From the NCBI GenBank assembly GCA_026984795.1, contig JALSRK010000015.1, positions 62,001 to 126,000 of the forward strand: a stretch of DNA of 64,000 nt. Direction: 5' to 3'. This DNA comes from Solibacteraceae bacterium. Lineage in GTDB: Bacteria; Acidobacteriota; Terriglobia; Bryobacterales; Bryobacteraceae. A program made the translations under genes and the position numbers. The notes beneath the pieces were generated by a model that did not search any database, was not told the DNA's origin, and saw nothing but the letters and a program-made list of their open reading frames with translations. Positions 43,079-50,797 of the stretch are shown piece after piece. Every line of letters starts with the position of its first letter. The stretch's first letter is position 1.

Positions 43079-43390
43079 TCACCACTTGAGCAGGTCGATC
43101 TCGTCGGAAGCCACAGTCTCCCGGTTGCGGAACAGGGCGATCAGGATGCCCAGACCCACCGCCGCCTCCGCTACGGCGACGGCGATCACGAAGATGGCGA
43201 AGATCTGGCCCTCCATGGCCTGGAACCGCTCGGAGAAGGCCACCAGGTTGATGTTCACCGCGTTGAGGATCAGCTCGATCGACATCAGAATGATCACGAT
43301 GTTGCGCCGCGTCAGAAAGCCGACCGTGCCGATGAGCAGCAGCGCCGCGCTCAGGATCACGTAGTGGATTGTCGTAATTGGGTAAAGCAT
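43079..43390 (-). CDS. nuoK: NADH-quinone oxidoreductase subunit K
   Basis: A 103-residue three-helix subunit with the two buried glutamates in the expected helices: MSIELILNAVNINLVAF and VAVAEAAVGLGILIALFR. It follows nuoJ with no spacer bases and is followed by nuoL after ten. Length and motif match NuoK/MrpC-type subunits; the nuo context excludes an Mrp antiporter. Confidence 0.95.
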   Translation of the reverse strand: MLYPITTIHYVILSAALLLIGTVGFLTRRNIVIILMSIELILNAVNINLVAFSERFQAMEGQIFAIFVIAVAVAEAAVGLGILIALFRNRETVASDEIDLLKW

Positions 43391-43897
43391 TCAGATCCTC
43401 TTCTTCGCCATCACTACGCTGCCGACGATGGCTACCAGCAACAGGATCGAGGCGATCTCGAACGGCAGCAGGTATTCGGAAAACAGCACGTCGGCCAGCC
43501 GCTCCGTGCTGCCGCCGGTTTGCACCGCGGTGACCGCCGGGGCCAGCCGGAACGCTTCCAGGCCGCTCAGAAGCACGTAAACGATCTCCGCCCCCACCAC
43601 CACGGCGCAGGCCAGGGCCAGCAGCCACTGGCGGTGGAAGCGCGGCTGGCGGGCCTCGGCGTCCAGGTTCACCAGCATGATCACGAACAGGATCAGCAGC
43701 ACCACACCGCCGATGTAGAGCATGATCTGCACCACGAACAGGAACTCGGCGCTACGCAGCAGGAAGACGCCCGCTACTCCGAGCAAGGTCACCACCAGCC
43801 ACAGGGCAGCGTGAACGGCGTTGCGCCGCGTGACCATCAATACGGCCCCGCCCAGAATCATCAGGGCAAACAGATAGAACAAGATCGCGCTCACCAT
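43391..43897 (-). CDS. nuoJ: NADH-quinone oxidoreductase subunit J
   Basis: A 168-residue membrane subunit with five helices, including the conserved MVTRRNAVHAALWLVVTLLGVAGVF (as VTRRNAVHAALWLV) and EFLFVVQIMLYIGGVVLLILFVIML with the pi-bulge region. It ends with FEIASILLLVAIVGSVVMAKK. It lies between nuoI (72-base gap) and nuoK (adjacent). Confidence 0.93.
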   Translation of the reverse strand: MVSAILFYLFALMILGGAVLMVTRRNAVHAALWLVVTLLGVAGVFLLRSAEFLFVVQIMLYIGGVVLLILFVIMLVNLDAEARQPRFHRQWLLALACAVVVGAEIVYVLLSGLEAFRLAPAVTAVQTGGSTERLADVLFSEYLLPFEIASILLLVAIVGSVVMAKKRI

Positions 43898-43969
43898 GAC
43901 TCCACATCCGGCGGCCGTCCGCCGGCGGCCCCGAAGCGACGCGGAAAAGGTGCCATCGGAACGCGCCCG

Positions 43970-44425
43970 TCAGTACCTGTACCGCGTCGGCACCGGGCCC
44001 TCTTCCAGCATCTGCCGGTCCCAAATGGCGCCCTCCCGCGTGAACGCCGCCAGCTCGAAGTCCTGGCTGAGTTCCAGGGCGTCCGTGGGACACGCGTCCT
44101 CACACAGGCCGCAAAACATGCAGCGAGAAATGTCGTACGTGAACGTCGTCAGCTCCTTCCGGCGCGTCTGCTCGTTGCGTTCGCTCGTCACCACGATGAG
44201 GTGTTCCGGGCATGCCAGCGCGCACAAGTTGCAGGCGATGCACAACGTCTCCTTCGTTTCGGGATGGACGTTCAGCCGCGGCGCTCCCCGATACCGTTCG
44301 GCGATTCTGGGCCGCTCGGCCGGGTACTGCTCGGTGACGATGTTCTTCGGATGCTGGGACCGGAAGGTCACCCAGAGACCCTCGATGAGATCGACCAGGA
44401 AGATCTTCCTCAGCAAGCTCTTCAT
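43970..44425 (-). CDS. nuoI: NADH-quinone oxidoreductase subunit I (operon copy)
   Basis: A 151-residue ferredoxin-like subunit with CIACNLCALACP and CMFCGLCEDACP, each binding a [4Fe-4S] cluster (N6a, N6b). The amphipathic N-terminus (LLRKIFLVDLIEGLWVTF) docks to the membrane arm, and the PTDALELSQDFELA stretch is typical. It differs clearly from the stand-alone copy at 1.7 kb, which lacks the RYRGAPRLNV-type segment and has a different N-terminus. It lies between nuoD and nuoJ; nuoE, F, G and H are not between them. Confidence 0.95.
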   Translation of the reverse strand: MKSLLRKIFLVDLIEGLWVTFRSQHPKNIVTEQYPAERPRIAERYRGAPRLNVHPETKETLCIACNLCALACPEHLIVVTSERNEQTRRKELTTFTYDISRCMFCGLCEDACPTDALELSQDFELAAFTREGAIWDRQMLEEGPVPTRYRY

Positions 44426-44455
44426 AGCTGCTCCCTGTGCCGGAGGAATCTGTAC

Positions 44456-45568
44456 CTAACGGTCAACTTCGCCCAGCACAATATCAATCGTACCGATAAT
44501 CGCCACGATGTCGGCGACCAGGGAACCGCGGCTCATCTTGTCCAGCGCCTGCAAGTTCACAAACGAAGGCGGCCGCACCCGCAACCGGTAAGGCTGGGTC
44601 GAACCGTCGCTGACGATGAAGTAGCCCAGCTCCCCTTTCGGAGCCTCAATCGAAACGTAGGCTTCGCCCACCGGCGGCTTGATCACCTTGCCGACTTTGG
44701 CCATGATGGGCCCCTCGGGGATGCCTTCCACCGCCTGCTCGATGATGCGCACGCTCTGGCGCATCTCCTGGATCCGCACGATGTAGCGGTCGTACGTATC
44801 GCCGTTCTCACGCGTCGGAATCTCGAAATCGTACTTCTCGTAGCCGCTGTAGGGATGCGCTTTGCGAATGTCCCATTTCACTCCCGCCGCCCGCAGCAAG
44901 GGTCCGGTGACGCCGTAAGCCTTGCAGTCCTCGGCGTTGAGGATGCCCACGTTGATCAGCCGGTCCTTCCAGATCCGGTTCTCGGTCAGCAGCTCTTCGT
45001 ACTCGTCCACCCGGGGCAGGAACTTCTTGCAGAACGCCTTGACGTCCCGCTCCATGCCCTCGTAGACCTCGTATTGCAAACCGCCGATCCGGAAAGCGTG
45101 GGTGGTGAGGCGGGCGCCGCAGTATTTCTCGTAAATATTCAGGATGTCCTCGCGCTCCCGCATCACGTAGAACAGCGGGGTGATGGCGCCGATGTCCAGA
45201 GCATGGGTGCCCAGCCACAGCAGGTGGCTGGCGATCCGGTTCAACTCGGTGAGGATTACCCGCACCGCCTGGGCCCGGGGCGGCGCTTCGACTCCCAGCA
45301 GCTTCTCCACCGCCAGGCAGTAGCCCAGGGCGTTCGAAACCGCCGCCACGTAGTCCATGCGATCCACGTACGGCGCAAACATCTGGTAGGTGCGGTTCTC
45401 GCCGATCTTCTCGACGCCGCGGTGCAGGTAGCCGATGACGCACTCGGCCCCCAGGATCTTCTCGCCGTCCAATTTCAGCACCACTCGCAGTACGCCATGC
45501 GTCGAAGGGTGCTGCGGCCCCATGTTCAGGACCAGCTCGTTGGCGTCGAGAAACGTAGCTTCCGGCAT
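44456..45568 (-). CDS. nuoD: NADH-quinone oxidoreductase subunit D
   Basis: A 370-residue 49-kDa-type subunit that forms the quinone pocket with NuoB. It has the invariant [32 protein letters not shown], the central DALELVARV-equivalent region ([21 protein letters not shown]) and the canonical C-terminus [10 protein letters not shown] start at [11 protein letters not shown] (45568), five bases after nuoC; the in-frame extension upstream lies within nuoC. Length is normal to slightly short for bacteria without a NuoC fusion. Confidence 0.95.
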   Translation of the reverse strand: MPEATFLDANELVLNMGPQHPSTHGVLRVVLKLDGEKILGAECVIGYLHRGVEKIGENRTYQMFAPYVDRMDYVAAVSNALGYCLAVEKLLGVEAPPRAQAVRVILTELNRIASHLLWLGTHALDIGAITPLFYVMREREDILNIYEKYCGARLTTHAFRIGGLQYEVYEGMERDVKAFCKKFLPRVDEYEELLTENRIWKDRLINVGILNAEDCKAYGVTGPLLRAAGVKWDIRKAHPYSGYEKYDFEIPTRENGDTYDRYIVRIQEMRQSVRIIEQAVEGIPEGPIMAKVGKVIKPPVGEAYVSIEAPKGELGYFIVSDGSTQPYRLRVRPPSFVNLQALDKMSRGSLVADIVAIIGTIDIVLGEVDR

Positions 45569-45573
45569 AGGCC

Positions 45574-46371
45574 TCACTGCCCGCTGTCGATCCCGAGGTT
45601 TTCCTGCACCCACTTCTGATCCATCTTCAAGATGCTGGAATCCTTCCGCAGGGGATGGCCTTCCCACTCGTCCGGCAGCAGAATCCGCCGCAGGTCGGGA
45701 CGGCCGGAGAAGCGGATACCGAACATGTCATAAACCTCCCGCTCGAGCCAGTTCGCCCCCGGGTAGACGCTCACGGCGCTTTGGAGCTCCTGGCCGTCCC
45801 TGATGCGCGTCTTGATCCGGATGCGCTGGCGCCGCTCGAAGCTATACAAGATGTAGACTACCTCGAAGCGCTCTTCCTTCTTCGGATAATCCACCGCCGT
45901 TACATCCACCAGGTAGTCGAAACCGGCTTCGAGCTTCAGATGCTCGAGGATCGGAACCACGGCGTCAGGGTGGGCGACGAGGAACTTCTGCTCCCGGTAG
46001 ATAGAGAACTCGCTGATCTGGTCGCCGAACTGACTCTTCAGCGCCCGCGTGAGCTCATCTTCCCAAGGCTCGGTTTCCATCACCGCCGGTTTTTTCGGCG
46101 GGGGCTTCCTCGGGGGAGGCTTCCCTGCCCCGGCCGCGGGCTTCCCAGCCGCCGGTCTCGCCGCCGGCTTGGCAGGGGGCTTTGCGGCTTTCTCCCCGGC
46201 GCCCTTTTCTCGGCCAGCCGCAGCGCTGGGCTTGGCTTCCGCCTCGGGACGATTCTGCCGGGCTCCGCCCGGCGACTCAGGAGGCTTTGTCTGGGAGCCG
46301 CCGCCCGATGCGGCGCCCTCCCCGGACGCGGGTACCCCTTCGGGGCGCTCAGTTTGCTTGTCGTCAGCCAT
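45574..46371 (-). CDS. nuoC: NADH-quinone oxidoreductase subunit C with a long Pro/Ala/Lys-rich N-terminal extension
   Basis: A 265-residue protein. Residues 98-265 are a normal NuoC (30-kDa subunit): [27 protein letters not shown], and the signature [31 protein letters not shown] (cited as [13 protein letters not shown] and [19 protein letters not shown]). The first 97 residues are low-complexity, rich in Pro, Ala, Gly and Lys ([15 protein letters not shown]), and disordered. An internal ATG at 46080 would give the core alone but lacks a ribosome site. The ATG at 46371 lies just behind the operon promoter, so I keep it. It is the first gene of the operon; no nuoA or nuoB precedes it. Confidence 0.88.
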   Translation of the reverse strand: MADDKQTERPEGVPASGEGAASGGGSQTKPPESPGGARQNRPEAEAKPSAAAGREKGAGEKAAKPPAKPAARPAAGKPAAGAGKPPPRKPPPKKPAVMETEPWEDELTRALKSQFGDQISEFSIYREQKFLVAHPDAVVPILEHLKLEAGFDYLVDVTAVDYPKKEERFEVVYILYSFERRQRIRIKTRIRDGQELQSAVSVYPGANWLEREVYDMFGIRFSGRPDLRRILLPDEWEGHPLRKDSSILKMDQKWVQENLGIDSGQ

Positions 46372-46394
46372 CGACCGAGACAGGTAAGACCCCC

Positions 46395-46424
46395 ACGATA
46401 AAACAGTCAAGAATAGGCTGTCAA
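46395..46424 (-). promoter_or_regulatory. nuo operon promoter TTGACA-18-TATCGT
   Basis: On the minus strand a perfect -35 TTGACA (46419-46424) is followed after 18 bases by TATCGT (46395-46400, four of six). The predicted start lies only about 17 bases upstream of the nuoC ATG, giving a very short leader. Confidence 0.55.
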
Positions 46425-46433
46425 ATGACAAAA

Positions 46434-46449
46434 GGGAGGTCAGCCTCCC
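46434..46449 (-). terminator. Small hairpin with T-run just upstream of the nuo promoter
   Basis: GGGAGG and CCTCCC form a perfect six-base stem with a four-base loop. On the minus strand it is followed by TTTTG, like a small terminator. No minus-strand gene lies directly upstream, so it may insulate the nuo promoter from antisense transcription. Confidence 0.35.
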
Positions 46450-46584
46450 TGTTCGCGGAGCCTCTTAACCGGCAGCCGCCCGGAACCGTTGAAGCGGACC
46501 GCCGCGGTCGCCGTTTCGCTCGCCTCCGACCTCCCCGCCCGAGTTTCCCAATGTTCCCCAACGCCCGCCGCCCCGGTGCTCGGC

Positions 46585-46590
46585 TACAAT
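46585..46590 (+). promoter_or_regulatory. -10-like hexamer TACAAT ahead of the YtxH gene
   Basis: TACAAT (five of six) lies 21 bases before the ATG at 46612, with GAGAGG between as a weak ribosome site. No -35 box is evident. Confidence 0.35.
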
Positions 46591-46611
46591 GGACGGCGAG
46601 AGGTTGGACGC

Positions 46612-46890
46612 ATGTCGGAACAGAAGACATCCGGATTCCTATGGTTCGTCGCCGGGGCGGCCATCGGCGTCGCCATCGCCTTGCTTTATGCCCCGCAGCG
46701 CGGAGCCGAAACCCGCCAGCGCATCTCGCGCACCGCGGAGAAAGGCCGCGAAGCGCTGGCGGAGTCGGGCTCGGAGATCCTCGAACGGGGCCGCGAGCTC
46801 TATGACAAGGGCAAGCAGATAGCTGACGAAGCCGCCGAACTCTTCGACCGCGGCAAGAAACTCGTACAGGGGACAAAGGAAAATGGCTGA
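46612..46890 (+). CDS. YtxH-domain membrane-anchored protein
   Basis: A 92-residue protein with one N-terminal transmembrane helix (FLWFVAGAAIGVAIALLYAP) that carries the YtxH glycine-zipper pattern and the PQRGAETR motif, then an amphipathic, apolipoprotein-like helix rich in Glu, Arg and Lys (GREALAESGSEILERGRELYDKG, cited in parts: GREALAESG, EILERGRELYDKG). YtxH proteins are linked to general stress responses, function unknown. It overlaps the next gene by eight bases, so P5C dehydrogenase is probably translated from the same transcript. It is divergent from the nuo operon. Confidence 0.75.
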   Translation: MSEQKTSGFLWFVAGAAIGVAIALLYAPQRGAETRQRISRTAEKGREALAESGSEILERGRELYDKGKQIADEAAELFDRGKKLVQGTKENG

Positions 46891-48472
46891 AGTGGCGCAA
46901 GTTGTAAATCTGAAATCATTACCGGAATTCAAAAACGAGCCATGGCAGGATTTTTCGAAGGCGGAAGTCCGCCGGGCGATGGCCGACGCGCTGGCGAAGG
47001 TCCGTGGCGAGTTCGGGCGGGAATACAGCCTGCTGGTCGCTGGCGAGTGGACGAAGTCCGGCCGAACCTTCGAGTCGAGAAATCCCTCGAATCCGAGTCA
47101 AGTCATCGGCGTGCTGCAGAAGGCGACGCCGGAGCTGGCCGCCAAGGCCGTCGAGGACGCTCACGCCTACTTTGCCGAATGGCGCAAGGTTCCCGCTGCC
47201 CAACGCGCGGCGATGCTGCTCAAGGCCGGCGACATCGTCCGGAAGCGCAAATTCGAGTTCATCGCCTGGCAGGTCTTCGAGGCGGGAAAGACCTGGCCCG
47301 AGGCCGACGCCGATGTCTGCGAAGCGATCGACTTCTGCGAGTATTACGCCCGGGAGGCGCTCCGTTATGACGCGCCTCCCGCCGTGCCCCAGTTTCCCGG
47401 CGAGCGCGACGAGCTCCGCTACACTCCCCTCGGCGTCGGCGTGGTCATTCCTCCGTGGAACTTCCCGTTGGCGATCATGGGCGGTACCACGACCTCGGCG
47501 CTGGTGGCCGGCAACACCGTCGTCCTGAAACCCGCCAGCGACACTCCGGTGAACGCGGCCAAGTTCGTGGAGGTGCTGCTCGAAGCCGGCTTTCCGCCGC
47601 GAGCCGTCAATTTCATCCCTGGCTCCGGCGGCGAGATCGGCGACCTGCTGGTCGAGCACCCGAAGACGCGCTTCATCTCTTTCACGGGCTCCAAGGAGGT
47701 CGGCCTGCGCATCGTCGAGCTGGCCGCCAAGACGCAGCCCGGCCAGATCTGGATCAAGCGCGTGATCGCTGAGATGGGCGGTAAGGACGCCATCATCGTC
47801 GATTCGGAATGCGATCTCGACGCCGCCGTCCAGGGCGTCCTGGTCTCGGCCTTCGGTTTCCAGGGGCAGAAGTGTTCGGCCTGCTCCCGGGCCATCGTCG
47901 ACCAGTCGCTTTACGATGAGTTCCTCGAGAAACTCAAGGCCAAGACCGAAGCCATCCGCGTCGGCCCGGCCGAGGATCCGGAAAACTACATGGGACCGGT
48001 CATCAACGCCTCGGCCCGCAAGAAGATCCTCGACTACATCGAGATCGGCAAGGGGGAGGGACGGCTCGTCACCGGCGGCAAGGCCATCGAGCACGAGACC
48101 GGCGGCTATTTCATCGAGCCGACGATCTTCGCCGATGTGGACCGCGGCGCCCGCATCTTCCAGGAGGAGATCTTCGGTCCGGTGTTGGCCGTGACCAAGG
48201 CCCGCGACTTCGGCCATGCCCTCGAGCTGGCCAACGACTCCGAGTACGGCCTCACCGGCTCGGTCTACACCAAGAACCGCGACAAGATCGAGCGCGCCAA
48301 GGACGAGTTCCACGTCGGCAACCTTTACTTCAACCGGAAATCGACCGGCGCCATGGTCGCTTCCCATCCCTTCGGCGGCTTCAACATGTCGGGCACGGAT
48401 TCGAAGGCCGGCGGGCCGGACTACCTGCTGCAGTTCCTGCAGGCCAAGTCGATCGGCGAAGTGATCGCCTGA
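46883..48472 (+). CDS. L-glutamate gamma-semialdehyde (1-pyrroline-5-carboxylate) dehydrogenase
   Basis: A 529-residue aldehyde dehydrogenase of the RocA/PutA P5CDH class. It oxidises glutamate semialdehyde to glutamate with NAD+, the second step of proline degradation. The catalytic cysteine is C331 in GFQGQKCSACSR and the general base is E297 in AEMGGKDAIIV. Cofactor and fold motifs are PPWNFPLAIMGG, SFTGSKEVGLRI and EEIFGPVLAV. The N-terminal FKNEPWQDFS and the C-terminal MSGTDSKAGGPDYLLQF are typical of this class. AAAGGA lies just ahead of the ATG, and the start overlaps ytxH. A proline dehydrogenase gene is not in the window. Confidence 0.92.
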   Translation: MAEVAQVVNLKSLPEFKNEPWQDFSKAEVRRAMADALAKVRGEFGREYSLLVAGEWTKSGRTFESRNPSNPSQVIGVLQKATPELAAKAVEDAHAYFAEWRKVPAAQRAAMLLKAGDIVRKRKFEFIAWQVFEAGKTWPEADADVCEAIDFCEYYAREALRYDAPPAVPQFPGERDELRYTPLGVGVVIPPWNFPLAIMGGTTTSALVAGNTVVLKPASDTPVNAAKFVEVLLEAGFPPRAVNFIPGSGGEIGDLLVEHPKTRFISFTGSKEVGLRIVELAAKTQPGQIWIKRVIAEMGGKDAIIVDSECDLDAAVQGVLVSAFGFQGQKCSACSRAIVDQSLYDEFLEKLKAKTEAIRVGPAEDPENYMGPVINASARKKILDYIEIGKGEGRLVTGGKAIEHETGGYFIEPTIFADVDRGARIFQEEIFGPVLAVTKARDFGHALELANDSEYGLTGSVYTKNRDKIERAKDEFHVGNLYFNRKSTGAMVASHPFGGFNMSGTDSKAGGPDYLLQFLQAKSIGEVIA

Positions 48473-48574
48473 CCGCTGCTGGCGAAGGCGGGCGCTCCTG
48501 CGGCGCTCGTCCGCCGGAGAGCCGCCCACGCCGCGCCGTGCAGAAACCGGTAGTCGCTCCAGCGTTCGCTGCAG

Positions 48575-48580
48575 TATAGT
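48575..48580 (+). promoter_or_regulatory. -10-like hexamer TATAGT six bases from a start codon
   Basis: TATAGT (five of six) ends six bases before the ATG at 48587. Transcription would start at or next to the A of the ATG, giving a leaderless mRNA; no ribosome site is seen. Confidence 0.45.
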
Positions 48581-48586
48581 GGCAGC

Positions 48587-49798
48587 ATGTCGAACGTCGA
48601 AATCGTGCGCGAGGCCTTGAAAACAGGTGAAGGCATCCTCCGCCTGGCCCCTTGCTGGGTGCCGCGGTCCTTCCTGATGCCCGGCGGCCGGCTGAAGCTC
48701 GATCCCCGCGACCTCTACGCTCTCGGCGCCCACCGCGGCGGCATCGACGAGCGCTGGTTTTCCTCCACCACCAACGCCGACAACGGACCCGGCACGCCCG
48801 AGGACGAGGGCCTCAGCTACATCGACGCCGGCGGCCCGCGCGTGTTGCTGAAAGAGGCCATCGACGAACTCGGCGACCTGTTCCTCGGCGCCGACGTGAT
48901 GGAGCGCGAAGGCGGCTGGAACCTGCTGTGCAAGTTCTTCGACAATCTCGGCCCCATTCCGCACCACCTGCACCAGACCGACGAGTTCGCCCGGCGGGTC
49001 GGAGCCAAAGGCAAGCCGGAAGCCTACTACTTCCCGCCGCAGTATAACTTCCACGAGAACAACTTCCCGTACACCTTTATGGGGCTGAACCCCGGTACTA
49101 CGCGGGACGACGTCCGCCGGTGCCTGGAGCGCTGGAACGAGGGCGACAACGGCATCCTCTACCACTCCCGCGCTTACAAGTTGAAGCCCGGCACCGGCTG
49201 GCAGATCGATGCCGGCATCTTACACGCGCCCGGCTCGCTGGTCACCTACGAGCCTCAGGTGAACTCCGACGTCTTCGCCATGTACCAGTCCATGGTGGAG
49301 GGCCGCCCGGTGCCGTGGGACCTGCTGGTCAAGGACGTCCCCGAGGAGCACCACCACGACCTCGACTACATCCTCGACATGCTGGACTGGGACGCCAACC
49401 TGGACCCGGAGTTCGCCAAGCACCGGCTCTTCGAGCCGACCCCGGTGAAAGACCCCGCCGAAATGGCCGAAGAAGGCTACTCCGAACAGTGGATCGTCTA
49501 CTCCACACCGTACTACTCGGCCAAAGAGCTGACCGTCCTCCCCGGCCGCGAAGCTGTCATCACGGATGCCGCGGCCTACGGCCTGATCCTGACCCAAGGC
49601 TACGGTACGATCGGCGTCCACGAAGTCGAAACGCCTACGCTCATCCGGTTCGGCGAAATGACCAAGGACGAGCTGTTCGTCACCGCCGAGGCCGCGCGCG
49701 CCGGCGTCAAGATCGTCAACCGCAGCAACACGGAACCGCTGGTCATGCTGAAGCATTTCGGCCCGGGCAATCCTGACGCCGTTCCGTTCATCCAATGA
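48587..49798 (+). CDS. Cupin-type sugar isomerase-like protein (mannose-6-phosphate isomerase related)
   Basis: A 403-residue cytoplasmic protein with two cupin-like halves. The putative metal site appears in IPHHLHQTDEFARRV with KPEAYYFPPQYNFHENNF, and the segment DAGILHAPGSLVTYEP supplies a further histidine. TFMGLNPGTTRDDVRRCLERW resembles the region after the metal site in type I phosphomannose isomerases. A sugar or sugar-phosphate isomerase is the best guess, but no known member is matched with certainty. The stop overlaps the next ATG (ATGA), which encodes a ketose 3-epimerase, so the two probably act in one sugar pathway. Confidence 0.7.
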   Translation: MSNVEIVREALKTGEGILRLAPCWVPRSFLMPGGRLKLDPRDLYALGAHRGGIDERWFSSTTNADNGPGTPEDEGLSYIDAGGPRVLLKEAIDELGDLFLGADVMEREGGWNLLCKFFDNLGPIPHHLHQTDEFARRVGAKGKPEAYYFPPQYNFHENNFPYTFMGLNPGTTRDDVRRCLERWNEGDNGILYHSRAYKLKPGTGWQIDAGILHAPGSLVTYEPQVNSDVFAMYQSMVEGRPVPWDLLVKDVPEEHHHDLDYILDMLDWDANLDPEFAKHRLFEPTPVKDPAEMAEEGYSEQWIVYSTPYYSAKELTVLPGREAVITDAAAYGLILTQGYGTIGVHEVETPTLIRFGEMTKDELFVTAEAARAGVKIVNRSNTEPLVMLKHFGPGNPDAVPFIQ

Positions 49799-50634
49799 AG
49801 TTCGGAGTCAATTCGCTCATCTGGACGGCGGGCTTCGACGCCGTCCACCTATCCCTGCTCGGCAAAGTAAAGCGGATGGGTTTTGACGGCGTCGAGATCG
49901 CTCGCTTCTCGTTTGACCGCTTCCCCGCCGGGCGCATTCGACGCGCCTTGGCCGACGAGGGGCTCGAGTGCACTTTCTGTTCCGCCCTTACCGAACGCAC
50001 CAGCCTGGTAAGCGACAATGCGCGTCTTCGGGACAAAGCCCGGGACTTCCTGAAAAGAGGCATCGAGACTGCGGCCGAATTGGGCACCCGCGTCTTCGCC
50101 GGGCCGTTTTGCGCACCCGTCGGCCTGCTGGTCGGGCGCCGGCGCACTGCAGACGAGTGGAAACGGGCGGTCGAGGGACTGCAATCGCTAGGCGGCGCGC
50201 TCGATGCTTGCGGCGTAACTCTCGCCATCGAGCCGCTGAACCGTTTCGAAACCTATTTCCTGAACACCGCCGCCGACGCCCGGCGCCTCTGCGAAGACGT
50301 CGGCCATCCCCGCATCGGCGTCCTGTTCGATACCTTCCACGCCAACATCGAGGAGAGGGACCTCGCCGGAGCCATCCGGGAATTAGGCCCCTTCCTGAGC
50401 CACGTTCACGCCTGCGAGAACGATCGTGGCGCCCCGGGCTCCGGACACATCCCCTGGCGGGCCGTTTCGCAAGCGTTGCGGGCTGTCGCCTATGACGGCT
50501 GGATCGTCATCGAGAGCTTCGGCTCCAACATTCCCGAGATCGCCGCTGCGGCGTGCATCTGGCGCGACCTGGCTGACAAGCCGGAAGCGATCGCGGAAGA
50601 AGGTCTTGCTTTCCTGAAATCCGCATTCCTATGA
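49795..50634 (+). CDS. Ketose 3-epimerase (D-tagatose/D-psicose 3-epimerase family)
   Basis: A 279-residue TIM-barrel sugar epimerase. The metal ligands are E146 (AIEPLNRFETYF), D179 (GVLFDTFHANIEE), H205 (SHVHACENDRGAPGSGHIPW) and E240 (IVIESFG). Their spacing (33, 26 and 35 residues) is the same as E152/D185/H211/E246 of Agrobacterium D-psicose 3-epimerase, and the additional E152 and H182 fit the substrate-binding pair. The reaction is C3 epimerisation of a free ketose in the cytoplasm, with Mn or Co. It overlaps the preceding cupin gene by four bases. Which ketose is used cannot be told from the sequence. Confidence 0.88.
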   Translation: MKFGVNSLIWTAGFDAVHLSLLGKVKRMGFDGVEIARFSFDRFPAGRIRRALADEGLECTFCSALTERTSLVSDNARLRDKARDFLKRGIETAAELGTRVFAGPFCAPVGLLVGRRRTADEWKRAVEGLQSLGGALDACGVTLAIEPLNRFETYFLNTAADARRLCEDVGHPRIGVLFDTFHANIEERDLAGAIRELGPFLSHVHACENDRGAPGSGHIPWRAVSQALRAVAYDGWIVIESFGSNIPEIAAAACIWRDLADKPEAIAEEGLAFLKSAFL

Positions 50635-50723
50635 GGCGCCGTGCGGCAGCCGGCATTCGGGGCCCCACCTGTTTCCCGGCACGGTAACCGCGGGAACAGA
50701 CTGCAAAATAATGTTGCCGTAGC

Positions 50724-50751
50724 TGGACAACTCCTGCGGAGATGTTAGAAT
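50724..50751 (+). promoter_or_regulatory. Promoter TGGACA-16-TAGAAT of the EAL gene
   Basis: A -35 TGGACA (50724-50729) and a -10 TAGAAT (50746-50751), each five of six to consensus, are 16 bases apart. Transcription should start near 50758, directly before a nested palindrome. Confidence 0.55.
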
Positions 50752-50761
50752 TGCACGTAAG

Positions 50762-50787
50762 GTTTACGATCCGTTAACGGTGTAAAC
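50762..50787. promoter_or_regulatory. Nested palindrome between promoter and start of the EAL gene
   Basis: GTTTAC (50762-50767) and GTAAAC (50782-50787) are inverted, and between them lies the perfect ten-base palindrome CCGTTAACGG (50771-50780). The element begins just after the predicted transcription start and ends ten bases before the ATG. It could be an operator or an RNA hairpin that covers the ribosome site. Confidence 0.55.
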
Positions 50788-50797
50788 GATTCGTCCC

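Noticed and set aside
37453-45619. Several long plus-strand frames opposite the nuo genes
   Set aside because: All nuo subunits are clear on the minus strand. The opposite frames are Gln/His/Arg-rich shadow translations.
46919-49165. A 748-codon open frame antisense to the P5C dehydrogenase and cupin genes
   Set aside because: It mirrors two well-supported genes on the plus strand. Long antisense frames are common in GC-rich coding DNA, and its translation shows no recognisable motif.
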